64,000 bases of DNA, from contig CANQSM010000003.1 of assembly GCA_947626525.1 (NCBI GenBank), forward strand, positions 1-64,000. The letters run 5' to 3'. The notes beneath the pieces are model-generated. The model made no database searches. It was not told where the DNA came from and saw nothing but the letters and a program-made list of their open reading frames with translations. The stretch's first letter is position 1. Every line of letters starts with the position of its first letter. Position numbers and translations under genes: made by a program. Below, piece by piece: positions 50,901 to 58,823 of this stretch. The stretch is from an uncultured Phocaeicola sp. (GTDB lineage Bacteria > Bacteroidota > Bacteroidia > Bacteroidales > Bacteroidaceae).

Positions 50901-51254
50901 TCCGATGACTACAACTTCTTCGAGGGCCTGATTATCGTCCTCAAGGACGATTTGTAATGATTTCTGTAGGGGGGGGGTAATTTTTACCTCTTTCGTCTTC
51001 ATACCGATGTATGAGATGACAATGGTCCGGCCTTTTCCGGTCAATGTAAGGGTAAAGTTACCATCCAGGTCCGTGACGGTACCGTTGGTGGTGTTGTCTT
51101 TTTCTACAATAGAGGCTCCGATAATGTCCTCTCCGTTGGAATCTTTTACATTCCCTTTTACGGTGATGCTTTGCGCATAGATTTCTGGTGGAATCATCAA
51201 CAGAAATGCAAGCAGCCACAAAGCCCACTTACTTCTTCTTTTCAAATTTTCCAT
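47901..51254 (-). CDS. SusC/RagA-family TonB-linked receptor (no STN domain apparent)
   Basis: Signal peptide, carboxypeptidase-D-like domain (ITVKGNVKDSNGEDIIGASIVEKDNTTNGTVTDLDGNFTL), EEVVVIGYGSKARKDLTGSVGSV, plug and barrel; ends FVIGTNITF. Confidence 0.96.
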   Translation of the reverse strand: MENLKRRSKWALWLLAFLLMIPPEIYAQSITVKGNVKDSNGEDIIGASIVEKDNTTNGTVTDLDGNFTLTLTGKGRTIVISYIGMKTKEVKITPPLQKSLQIVLEDDNQALEEVVVIGYGSKARKDLTGSVGSVSGAKLAAVPVTSAAVALQGKIAGVQVTTVDGAPGADINIRVRGGTSVTQSNEPLYIVDGFQVDNINDIPPTDIASIDVLKDASITAIYGAKGGNGVVVVTTKAAKAGKIQVSFNAHLSTSQLSKKLDLMNAADFARYQYEWSACNGSRSSNAKFFRANFGNPQDLDLYRTLPTHDWQDEVIGENPINYSTNVTIGGGSDKMRFNLSITQSEDKGIIMGSGVRRTNLNLKTSIDISKSLTLNFNPKFTFRRDEGAGGDNIGTGGIIDVLRYRPTNGLREFGYIDPSYADPDEEELFTYTNPKSDIELNKQNKYQYSYTNSLSLEWKPIKGLVLRTEATIGLTWKDQYRFWGALTSEGQKNNSQPLAKIDKSHNFKYIWTNTASYGFTLKDTHNFSLLLGQEVYHSQSKKNVQENRYFPRAFQAQQAWNNMGFGTPRESSTSTDTPDRTASFFGQVSYNYDHKYLFSATMRADGSTKFAPGNQWGYFPSVSGAWVISKEPFMSDIDWIDQLKLRAAIGMAGNNRIDNDMWRYLYSVNSTGGPGFGEATQFGEQWYGNLGGNRFANRDIKWETTLTRNLAVDLSLFGGRLTVTPEVYWNTTKDLLYKSDIPSSTGYISQMQNIGQVTNKGFELTISGDILRGKDYVLSGNFSLGMNKMKVDKLNGTDNILWDQNDRWKSSYNDYCLKVGDQVGLIYGFVYDGLYSMDEFYFDPTNNLQALPWGSTAAENGTSKDAPLVDANGVEHPKTVINLVSGDSNSGIATLPGKIKFKDISGPEGKPDGYITEDDRVVIGNTNPKVQGGFGFSGQWKNFDFAMNFNFMLDFDVNNATAYQLSSSEDNKNKFHNVLSTFAENGWRYTRDGDGECMYKCYFIDGSVDMYRELNAGRTLWNPTDVTQKITHSYFIEDGSFLRCQDLTIGYTLPSGLTSKWGISKARFYLSTSNLFILTGYSGYDPEVDIQTGLTCGMDYNRYPRSRSFVIGTNITF

Positions 51255-51592
51255 ATAGTTTTGATTAAGATTAATATTAAAGCAAACAATCGCTTTTTTA
51301 TATTTGCATTTGAATAACGGTGCAAATAAATGAAATATTTTTCAAAGAGTGAAATAATTACGGGGAAAAAAAGAGTATGACACTCCGTCTTTTTGTTGGG
51401 ATAATGTATTTTCGTGAGATGATGAAAACAGGGCTTCCCCCTTTGTAATAAAGGGAAAGAGGCATGGACTTATTGTAAAAAACCTTTTTGCCACGGAATG
51501 GGAAATTTTATTTTCTTTAACGTGAGTCCGCCGGATTCAAAAATAGTGTCAGTCCAAAAAGTCTCCCAAAGTGGAGGCGTTGTCTCCACTTT

Positions 51593-52825
51593 TTATGTTT
51601 TCCGGCATTGGAGAAGAACCTTCCGGTTATCGGCCAGGGTGGTGGCGAAGAGGTATGTTTCTCCCCCGTCGTTTAGCTTCAGTCTCTTTCTCAGCTCACT
51701 TGCCGGGGAAGGGAAATTTCTGACGGTTAGGTTTGCCTGTTTCAATGCGGAAAGCGTTTTCAGCTCTTTTTTGCTGAAACCGTATGTTTGTTCCACTTCG
51801 AAGCGGCGTCCGGGGAAATCGGCCAAATGCCGGGAAGAGGTATAAAGGTGGCTGTTGGGGTGCAGCTTTTTCAAGCCGTATCGTTGGGCCAGACTCCGGT
51901 AACCTCCGGCTTTCATAATGGAGGCGTTGGGCTCATAGAGATACTTTTCGACGGAGCCGGTATGGGTGCAGGAGGCGTTGGCTTCCTCTTCAGGCGTGAA
52001 AATGAAGAGCTGCTTTTCGGTGGAAAGGGCACTTCGGGGGGAGGGGACGGAAGTGTCCCGTGCGTTTTGGGTACGGGGCATCAGGTTGACGCAATGCAGT
52101 CTGACTCCCTCTTCCGCCGCTTTTCCCGATAGAACCAGCAGCAACTCCTTACATTCGTTGTGGACGGACAGGATATGTACCTCCCGTGCGGAAGGCAGGT
52201 CACGCAATGCTTGGACGATGTCCAGCATGGGCGAGAGTTTGATGAGCACGGTGGAGGCTTTCTGCAACAGCAATTCTTCCAGCTCTTTTATATTGGGCTC
52301 GCAATCGGCAATGGCAACCGTCTTTCCTCCGTGTGTGTCGCGCCGTGCCGGGTCGATGAACAGGCAATCCGCTGTTTCCATCTGCCGCAGGTATTTTATC
52401 CCGTCGCCATGGTGTACGGTGATGTCTTCACGGTTCAGCAAGGCGAAGTTGTGCAGGGCGATTTCACACAGTTCTTCTTGCCGTTCGATGTATGCGGAGT
52501 GCTGGAAACGGGTGGAGAGAAAGTAACAGTCGACGCCGAAACCTCCGGTCAGATCGGCAAAGGTGACTCCGGAAACAAGCTGTGCCTTATAGCGGGCTGT
52601 GGCTTCGGAAGAGCATTGTTCCAAAGACAGGTGGCGCGGATAGAGAATGCCCGGGGTGCGGCTCCATGTAGGGAGCTTTTCCATGGCGGCTTGGTGACCC
52701 GCAATCTGGGTAAGCGCTACCGGCAGGTCTACGCCGTTTGGCTTGTTGCTTCGCAAGGCAAGGGCCCGGACATCTTCATGCAGATATTTTTCGATGAAAT
52801 GGAGAGTTTCGTCAGAAAGTCTCAT
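51593..52825 (-). CDS. Class I SAM-dependent methyltransferase (THUMP-like type)
   Basis: TFADLTGGFGVDCYFLSTRFQHSAYIERQEELCEIALHNFALL (SAM motif) and DCLFIDPARRDTHGGKTVAIADCEPNI. Confidence 0.85.
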   Translation of the reverse strand: MRLSDETLHFIEKYLHEDVRALALRSNKPNGVDLPVALTQIAGHQAAMEKLPTWSRTPGILYPRHLSLEQCSSEATARYKAQLVSGVTFADLTGGFGVDCYFLSTRFQHSAYIERQEELCEIALHNFALLNREDITVHHGDGIKYLRQMETADCLFIDPARRDTHGGKTVAIADCEPNIKELEELLLQKASTVLIKLSPMLDIVQALRDLPSAREVHILSVHNECKELLLVLSGKAAEEGVRLHCVNLMPRTQNARDTSVPSPRSALSTEKQLFIFTPEEEANASCTHTGSVEKYLYEPNASIMKAGGYRSLAQRYGLKKLHPNSHLYTSSRHLADFPGRRFEVEQTYGFSKKELKTLSALKQANLTVRNFPSPASELRKRLKLNDGGETYLFATTLADNRKVLLQCRKT

Positions 52826-52963
52826 CTTTGTTTGTCTTTTGCGGGTTGGAGAAAAGTGTCACCTTTCTTTTTTCAGGATTCCCGGAATAATGGCCGAGAA
52901 GCGGCTTCCCTTTCCCGGTGTCTTCTTGTTCCGGAGGTCCGGCGGCAAGGAGGTGAGGTCTGC

Positions 52964-54163
52964 TTATTCCGTTTTGTTGGAGAGATGGACGCAGCGTCCT
53001 TGAATCCGGTAAGTCAGGTCGCCTGTCAGCTCGAAAGCGTCGAGGAATGAGTTGATGTTTTCGTAACGTTTGATGGTACCCGTGTAGGTGAGCCGCTTTA
53101 ATGCCGGGTCTTCATAAATCACTTCCATGTTGTACCATCGCTCCAGCTTGGACATGATATTGTATAAAGTCTCGCCATGAAACGAGAAGATACCGTTTAT
53201 CCAGCCCACATAGTCCTCTATATCTACGTTCCGCTTTTCTATGCGGTCTACCCGGACAATGGCTTGTTCCCCGGGTGTCAGCTCTTGGAATTCGTCCAAT
53301 GGGGTGCTTACGCGCACTTTTCCGCGCGCCAATGTGGTGTAGCAGGCTTCGTTGCCGGGGTAAGCATCGATGTTGAAAGCCGTACCTAATACGCATACCT
53401 CTCCGTAGTGGGTGCGTACGATGAACGGGTGGACGGGGTCTTCGGCCACATCGAAGAAAGCTTCTCCCTCCAACATGACGATGCGGTGTTTCCCTTTGAA
53501 ATGTACCGGATAAGTGAGCTTGCTGTCGGAATTGAGGTGTACGGTGGTGCCGTCGGAAAGCACGACCGTATTTTCACCGCCTTTCGGTATGACGAATTTG
53601 TTGTAATCGTTATTTTTTTCGTTTTTGTCAGGTTCCTGGTGAATGGGCTGTTGCTTGGCCGGTATATACGAAAGTGTCCCTTGCTTATAGTTCACTTGTA
53701 TGTCCCCTTCCACTATGCTTAACTCTTGTTTTTCCACGCCAATCTGTTCTCCGTTGGCGAGTTCGAGCATGCCTTTCGCTTCGCCCGGTGTTAAAATGAC
53801 CAGTTCTTTTTTCTCCTTTGCTTCGTTGCGGTTAATCATATAGAACCCTATCAGCAGCAGCATGACAGCCGCGGTGGCGGCATACCATCGGTAATGATTC
53901 CTCCTATGGTGGAGCTTCTGCGCTGCGACAGGTTGGATTTGTCGCAGGAAACGGCGGTAAGCTTTTTGGCTGTCGTAGCGTGAATAGGTTTGGAATGCCT
54001 GCTCCAATTCTCTTCCTTTGCGTAGAGTTTTTATTTCTTCATTCAAGCGTGGGTGTTGTTTCAATAATTGATGGGCCTGAAGCGATTCATCGCCGGTTGC
54101 TTCCTTGGTCAATTGTTTTGTCAGTAATTCGGCGTCTTCATGTATGTGGAATAAATGTCTCAT
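52964..54163 (-). CDS. FecR-family anti-sigma factor/regulator
   Basis: Single TM (YAATAAVMLLLIGFYMI), FVIPKGGENTVVLSDGTTVHLNSDSKLTYP, HFIVRTHYGEVCVLGTAFNIDAYP-like region, DUF4974-like C-terminus. Confidence 0.93.
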   Translation of the reverse strand: MRHLFHIHEDAELLTKQLTKEATGDESLQAHQLLKQHPRLNEEIKTLRKGRELEQAFQTYSRYDSQKAYRRFLRQIQPVAAQKLHHRRNHYRWYAATAAVMLLLIGFYMINRNEAKEKKELVILTPGEAKGMLELANGEQIGVEKQELSIVEGDIQVNYKQGTLSYIPAKQQPIHQEPDKNEKNNDYNKFVIPKGGENTVVLSDGTTVHLNSDSKLTYPVHFKGKHRIVMLEGEAFFDVAEDPVHPFIVRTHYGEVCVLGTAFNIDAYPGNEACYTTLARGKVRVSTPLDEFQELTPGEQAIVRVDRIEKRNVDIEDYVGWINGIFSFHGETLYNIMSKLERWYNMEVIYEDPALKRLTYTGTIKRYENINSFLDAFELTGDLTYRIQGRCVHLSNKTE

Positions 54164-54280
54164 GGTGTTCTTTTAATGTTTCTACTATTATTATATATAA
54201 GGTATGAAAAAGGGTGACAAGGAAAACGTTTTTTTTAAAATATTGCGGTATAGGTTGTCTTAATTTATGGCACAGAAACA

Positions 54281-54880
54281 CTAATTAAGAAATCCTCCTC
54301 CCCATGAAAGAATAAGCAATGCTATGCCATAAGCTTTGTTTTCTAACCTTTTACGCAGAAACTTGAAGCTCCGGCTGCGTTGTGTCTTGACGGTGTTCAT
54401 GCTTACCCCTAAACAATTGGCAATCTCCTCCCACGAGTATCCCTCGATGCGTAGCAGAAGGATACGGCGTTGTTCAGATGGCAGTTCTTCGATGCAGGTA
54501 TAGAGTTGCCGTATGGTTTCTTCCTTTACGGCTAAGGTGTAGAACCTTTCTTCTTCCTCCTCCTCTTCTTCTTTGCTTTTTTGCCGTATGGTTTCCAAAA
54601 TGGCATCGTGCAGCTGATGATTGCGGATGTAGAGCAAGGCATTGTTGTAGCAGGCGCGATAGAGATAGTTTGTCAGTTCTTTGATGTCGGTAAAGAGACG
54701 GTTCCCTTCCCAAATGGCGATGTATATGTCCTGTACCAAATCCTCTACATCCTCTTGTTGCTTGAGTATGTTGGCTACAAATGAACATAAGGCCGTATAA
54801 TAGTGGTTGTAAAAAAGCTCCCATCCATTCGGATCTTTTCGGTTGACAGCGGCTATGATGTATTCATCCTTATGATTCAT
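54281..54880 (-). CDS. ECF RNA polymerase sigma-70 factor
   Basis: EDLVQDIYIAIWEGNRLFTDIKELTNYLYRACYNNALLYIR (region 2) and LPSEQRRILLLRIEGYSWEEIANCLGVSMNTVKTQRSRSFKFLRKRL (region 4); start corrected from 55048 to MNHKDEYIIAAV. Confidence 0.92.
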   Translation of the reverse strand: MNHKDEYIIAAVNRKDPNGWELFYNHYYTALCSFVANILKQQEDVEDLVQDIYIAIWEGNRLFTDIKELTNYLYRACYNNALLYIRNHQLHDAILETIRQKSKEEEEEEEERFYTLAVKEETIRQLYTCIEELPSEQRRILLLRIEGYSWEEIANCLGVSMNTVKTQRSRSFKFLRKRLENKAYGIALLILSWGGGFLN

Positions 54881-55056
54881 GTTTGTTGGTTTGTATGGTA
54901 GGGCAGTTTGCCTTTTTTGTAAAAGTGATGGGTTAAATGGAATCAATGCAGATCTTTTCGTATTCGGTTCATGTAGCGGAGCGGCAAAAAAGCGGAAGAA
55001 GAAGGAATATGGCCTATTCTTTCTCCTTCCGGCGTTTGCCCTTGCCAATCAGTTTG

Positions 55057-56550
55057 TTACAGATAGTCGCTCCATTGTGTCAGTCGCATGTCACCCTTCC
55101 GGGCCAATGTGTCGTGCATGGCGAAAACAGCTCTCAGACAATGACAGGTTTGACCTTTGGACGAAATCTTCAGGTAATCCCAAAGGAGATTCTTATAATC
55201 CGGGTGTGCGCAATGCTCGATAATGGTTTTGGCACGTTCCATCGGACTTTTACCGCGTAAATCGGCTACACCTTGTTCCGTAACGATGATGTTGACAGAG
55301 TGTTCGCTGTGATCCATGTGAGCTACCATCGGCACGATTGCACTGATTTTACCCTCTTTGGCTACCGACGGGCAAGTGAAGATGCTGATGTATGCACCCC
55401 GTGTGAAATCTCCGGAACCTCCGATACCGTTCATCATCTTGGTTCCACCGATATGGGTAGAGTTGACATTGCCGTAAAGGTCTGCTTCGATAGCCGTGTT
55501 GATGGAGATAACTCCCAAACGTCGTACCAGTTCCGGATTATTGGAGATTTCCGACTGGCGGAGAACAAGTTTGTCACGGAAGAAAGCCATGTCGTCATAA
55601 ATACCTTGCAGACATTCGTTGGTTACCGTTAAGGAACAGGTGCTTCCGAATTTTACGCGTCCCTGACGGATTAATCCTACTATGGCATCCTGTAATACTT
55701 CTGTAAACATCTCGAACGGAGGAATGGTCTTATCTCTTCCCAAAGCACCTAACACGGCATTGGCAATGTTGCCTACTCCGCTTTGCAATGGGAGAAAGGT
55801 CGACGGAATGATTCCCCGGTGCATGTCCGCTGCCAGAAAATCGGCTACATTTTGTCCGATTTGGTCGGTTACCGGATCTGGTGCCGAGAACGAGCGGGCT
55901 TCATCCGGCTTGTTGACTTCCACGATGCCAACGATTTTTGCCGGGTCTACCTGTACATAGGGAACACCGATACGGTCGCTTGGCTTGAAAATGGGGATGG
56001 CCTTGCGGTAAGGCGGATCAAGCGGTTCGTACACATCATGCATTCCCATCATGTTTTTGCTGTGGGCGGCATTCAGCTCAATCACCACTTTGTCTGCCAG
56101 ACGGGCAATGGTCGGAGCGATACCTCCGGCTGCCGTCAGATATACTTTCCCGTCGGGAGTTACTTCGCAGGCTTCGAGAATAGCCAGATTCACTTTTCCC
56201 ATAAAACCGTAACGTATTTCTTGGGCCATTTGTGACAGGTGAATGTCGTTGTAAGCTATCTCTCCGTTGTTGACTGCTTTACGGAAATCAGCGTTTGTGG
56301 TGTAGGGAGCACGGTAACGGATGGCTTTTACTCTGGATAAGATACCATCGCACGAGTCGCCTGTAGAAGCACCGGTAAAGACTCCTATTTGAAAAGGATT
56401 CCCTTTCGCATGTTCCTCTTCAGCTATTTTTGCTATTTCAGGGGTTACAGCTTTAGGCGTTCCTGCCGGTGTAAAACCACTGAGCCCAATATTGTCTCCG
56501 TGCTTTACCAAGCTGGCTGCTTCCGCAGCAGAAATAATTTTAAATGCCAT
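55057..56550 (-). CDS. Acetyl-CoA hydrolase/transferase family (succinate CoA-transferase-like)
   Basis: LSGFTPAGTPKAVTPEIAKIAEEEHAKGNPFQIGVFTGASTGDSCDG and NIIVTEQGVADLRGKSPMERAKTIIEHCAHPDYKNLL. Confidence 0.93.
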   Translation of the reverse strand: MAFKIISAAEAASLVKHGDNIGLSGFTPAGTPKAVTPEIAKIAEEEHAKGNPFQIGVFTGASTGDSCDGILSRVKAIRYRAPYTTNADFRKAVNNGEIAYNDIHLSQMAQEIRYGFMGKVNLAILEACEVTPDGKVYLTAAGGIAPTIARLADKVVIELNAAHSKNMMGMHDVYEPLDPPYRKAIPIFKPSDRIGVPYVQVDPAKIVGIVEVNKPDEARSFSAPDPVTDQIGQNVADFLAADMHRGIIPSTFLPLQSGVGNIANAVLGALGRDKTIPPFEMFTEVLQDAIVGLIRQGRVKFGSTCSLTVTNECLQGIYDDMAFFRDKLVLRQSEISNNPELVRRLGVISINTAIEADLYGNVNSTHIGGTKMMNGIGGSGDFTRGAYISIFTCPSVAKEGKISAIVPMVAHMDHSEHSVNIIVTEQGVADLRGKSPMERAKTIIEHCAHPDYKNLLWDYLKISSKGQTCHCLRAVFAMHDTLARKGDMRLTQWSDYL

Positions 56551-56623
56551 AATAGTTTAAACTGTGTTATTAGATTTTTTGTATAGTTGTTTACATGTAC
56601 TTATGATTTTGGTAAAGAGCTCC

Positions 56624-56965
56624 CTATTCATATTTCCGTGTGAAAATCTCGGAGTAGATGAAAGCTTCGCGTGCTTTTTGGGGTGAACGCAGGCTTATCC
56701 GTGGTGTCTCATTTTTTTTCGGAACCGGATGTTGGCTTGTGGCTTGTTTGCTGCTTTTTGGCAAAGAAGCCTGTGACCGGAGGATAGCTTGGTCTATGCT
56801 TGTTTCTTGTGATATTTCAATCTTTTTTTCCGGCTCTTCATTTTCGCAATCGAATACGGGAGGGAAGGTTTCTTCGGCACTCTGTCTGTTTTTCTTTTTA
56901 TTTTGGGAGACAAAGCCGATGAACAGGACTCCGATAATGATTAAAAACTGAATGACATCTTCCAT
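56624..56965 (-). CDS. Hypothetical protein, single N-terminal TM
   Basis: MEDVIQFLIIIGVLFIGFVSQNKKKNRQ followed by a low-complexity polar tail. Confidence 0.6.
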   Translation of the reverse strand: MEDVIQFLIIIGVLFIGFVSQNKKKNRQSAEETFPPVFDCENEEPEKKIEISQETSIDQAILRSQASLPKSSKQATSQHPVPKKNETPRISLRSPQKAREAFIYSEIFTRKYE

Positions 56966-57027
56966 AATTATATATATTAGTCTGCCAAAGATAAGGATAT
57001 TATTTCAATCGGCATTATAAAAACACT

Positions 57028-57056
57028 GAAAAAAAGGGAGCTTCACAGCTCCCTTT
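57028..57056 (-). terminator. Strong intrinsic terminator in the divergent miaB intergenic region
   Basis: Minus strand aaagggagct-gtga-agctcccttttttt: 10-bp stem, 4-nt loop, T7 tail. Confidence 0.7.
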
Positions 57057-57325
57057 CTTTAACCTAAACCTTAACTATGAAAAAATCTAACGTTTTTTCT
57101 TTTGTCAAAAATGAGAAGAAAATCTAATAAACACAAGATTTGGCTCATTAAAGTTCTGATATTTAACAAACATTAGCTCTTTTGAAGATTAAATGGTAAC
57201 TTTTCCCACTTTTAATCTTTCATTTTATTATGAAAGGGCCACTAAAACTTATTATTCCGAATGTATGTTCCATTTCTTTCGTGATAAAACAGGCTGCTAC
57301 CATTTAGTAATCAAGATGTTTTATA

Positions 57326-57333
57326 TACCTTTG
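57326..57333 (+). promoter_or_regulatory. Bacteroides -7 element (TACCTTTG) for miaB
   Basis: TAnnTTTG match 38 bp upstream of the ATG at 57371. Confidence 0.55.
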
Positions 57334-57370
57334 CACTTTCAAACTTTAATTTCCAAATTTAGATAAAAGA

Positions 57371-58744
57371 ATGGTGAATAAAGAAAAAGAAGCAGACTTA
57401 AAATCTGCGACTGAAAATAGGAAACTATTTATTGAAACGTATGGTTGCCAAATGAATGTAGCAGACAGCGAGGTGATTGCTTCGGTTATGCAAATGGCTG
57501 GTTATCAGGTGTGCGATACGCTTGAGGAGGCGGATGCCGTGTTTGTGAATACTTGTTCTATCCGCGATAATGCCGAGCAGAAGATTCTGAACCGGTTGGA
57601 GTTTTTTTATGCGTTGAAGAAAAAACGGAAACATTTGATTGTCGGTGTGTTGGGTTGCATGGCCGAACGAGTGAAAGAGAACTTGATAGAGAATCACCAT
57701 GTGGATTTGGTGGCAGGTCCCGATGCTTATTTGTCGTTGCCCGAACTGATTGCTGCCGTGGAGGCGGGGGAAAAGGCCATGAATGTGGAGTTGTCCGCAA
57801 CGGAAACTTATCGGGACGTGATTCCTTCGCGTATCTGCGGGAACCATATTTCAGGCTTTGTCTCCATTATGCGAGGCTGTGATAACTTTTGTCATTATTG
57901 TATCGTTCCCTATACGCGAGGCCGGGAGCGCAGTCGTGATGTGGAAAGTATTCTGAACGAGGTGTGCGATTTGGTGGCAAAAGGGTATAAGGAAATTACC
58001 CTGTTGGGACAGAATGTGAATTCTTACCGTTTTGAAAAAGACGGGGAGACCGTGACTTTTCCCAAATTACTCCGTACTGTGGCTGAAGCAGTTCCGGGGG
58101 TGCGTGTCCGTTTTACGACTTCCCATCCGAAGGATATGAGTGATGAGACCTTGCAGGTGATAGCCGAGATGCCTAATGTATGCAAGCATATCCATCTGCC
58201 GGTGCAAAGTGGAAGCAACCGTATTCTTCAGTTGATGAACCGGAAGTATACACGCGAATGGTATTTGGACAGAGTGGTGGCTATCCGTCGTATCATTCCT
58301 GACTGTGGCTTGAGCACGGACATCTTTTCCGGTTTCCATTCCGAGACGGAAGAAGATCATCAACTCTCTTTGTCGCTGATGCGTGAATGTGGTTACGATT
58401 CGGCTTTTATGTTCAAATATTCGGAGCGTCCGGGAACTTATGCCTCCAGACATTTGCCGGATGATGTGCCGGAAAGGGTAAAGGTGCGTCGTCTGAACGA
58501 GATTATCGCTTTGCAGAATGAACTGTCGATGGAAAGCAACCAACGGTGTATCGGCAGGGTGTATGAGGTGCTGGTGGAAGGAGTCTCCAAACGTTCGCAC
58601 GACCAGCTGTATGGACGTACAGAACAGAATAAGGTAGTTGTGTTCGATCGAGGTGCCCATCGTATCGGAGAGTTTGTGAACGTTCGGATTACGGAATCCA
58701 GTTCGGCTACGTTGAAAGGCGAAGCGATGGAGAACGGGGAATGA
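57371..58744 (+). CDS. miaB: tRNA-2-methylthio-N6-dimethylallyladenosine synthase
   Basis: IETYGCQMNVADSEVIASVM, MRGCDNFCHYCIVPYTRGRERSR radical-SAM CxxxCxxC, TRAM-like C-terminus. Confidence 0.96.
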   Translation: MVNKEKEADLKSATENRKLFIETYGCQMNVADSEVIASVMQMAGYQVCDTLEEADAVFVNTCSIRDNAEQKILNRLEFFYALKKKRKHLIVGVLGCMAERVKENLIENHHVDLVAGPDAYLSLPELIAAVEAGEKAMNVELSATETYRDVIPSRICGNHISGFVSIMRGCDNFCHYCIVPYTRGRERSRDVESILNEVCDLVAKGYKEITLLGQNVNSYRFEKDGETVTFPKLLRTVAEAVPGVRVRFTTSHPKDMSDETLQVIAEMPNVCKHIHLPVQSGSNRILQLMNRKYTREWYLDRVVAIRRIIPDCGLSTDIFSGFHSETEEDHQLSLSLMRECGYDSAFMFKYSERPGTYASRHLPDDVPERVKVRRLNEIIALQNELSMESNQRCIGRVYEVLVEGVSKRSHDQLYGRTEQNKVVVFDRGAHRIGEFVNVRITESSSATLKGEAMENGE

Positions 58745-58823
58745 TGTTGGCAGAAAGCGGCGTCCGCCAAAGCTCAGATGGAGAGGTAGCTTCTACCGGA
58801 TAAGCCGGTTTCAGTGCCCCATA

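Noticed and set aside
54881-55048. N-terminal extension of the sigma-factor ORF (MARANAGRRKNRPYSFFF...)
   Set aside because: Sigma homology begins at MNHKDEY; the extension is upstream noncoding sequence in an open frame.
57077-57127. 16-aa ORF MKKSNVFSFVKNEKKI after the 57033-57056 hairpin
   Set aside because: No clear ribosome-binding site and no conservation evidence available; cannot be distinguished from chance in AT-rich sequence.
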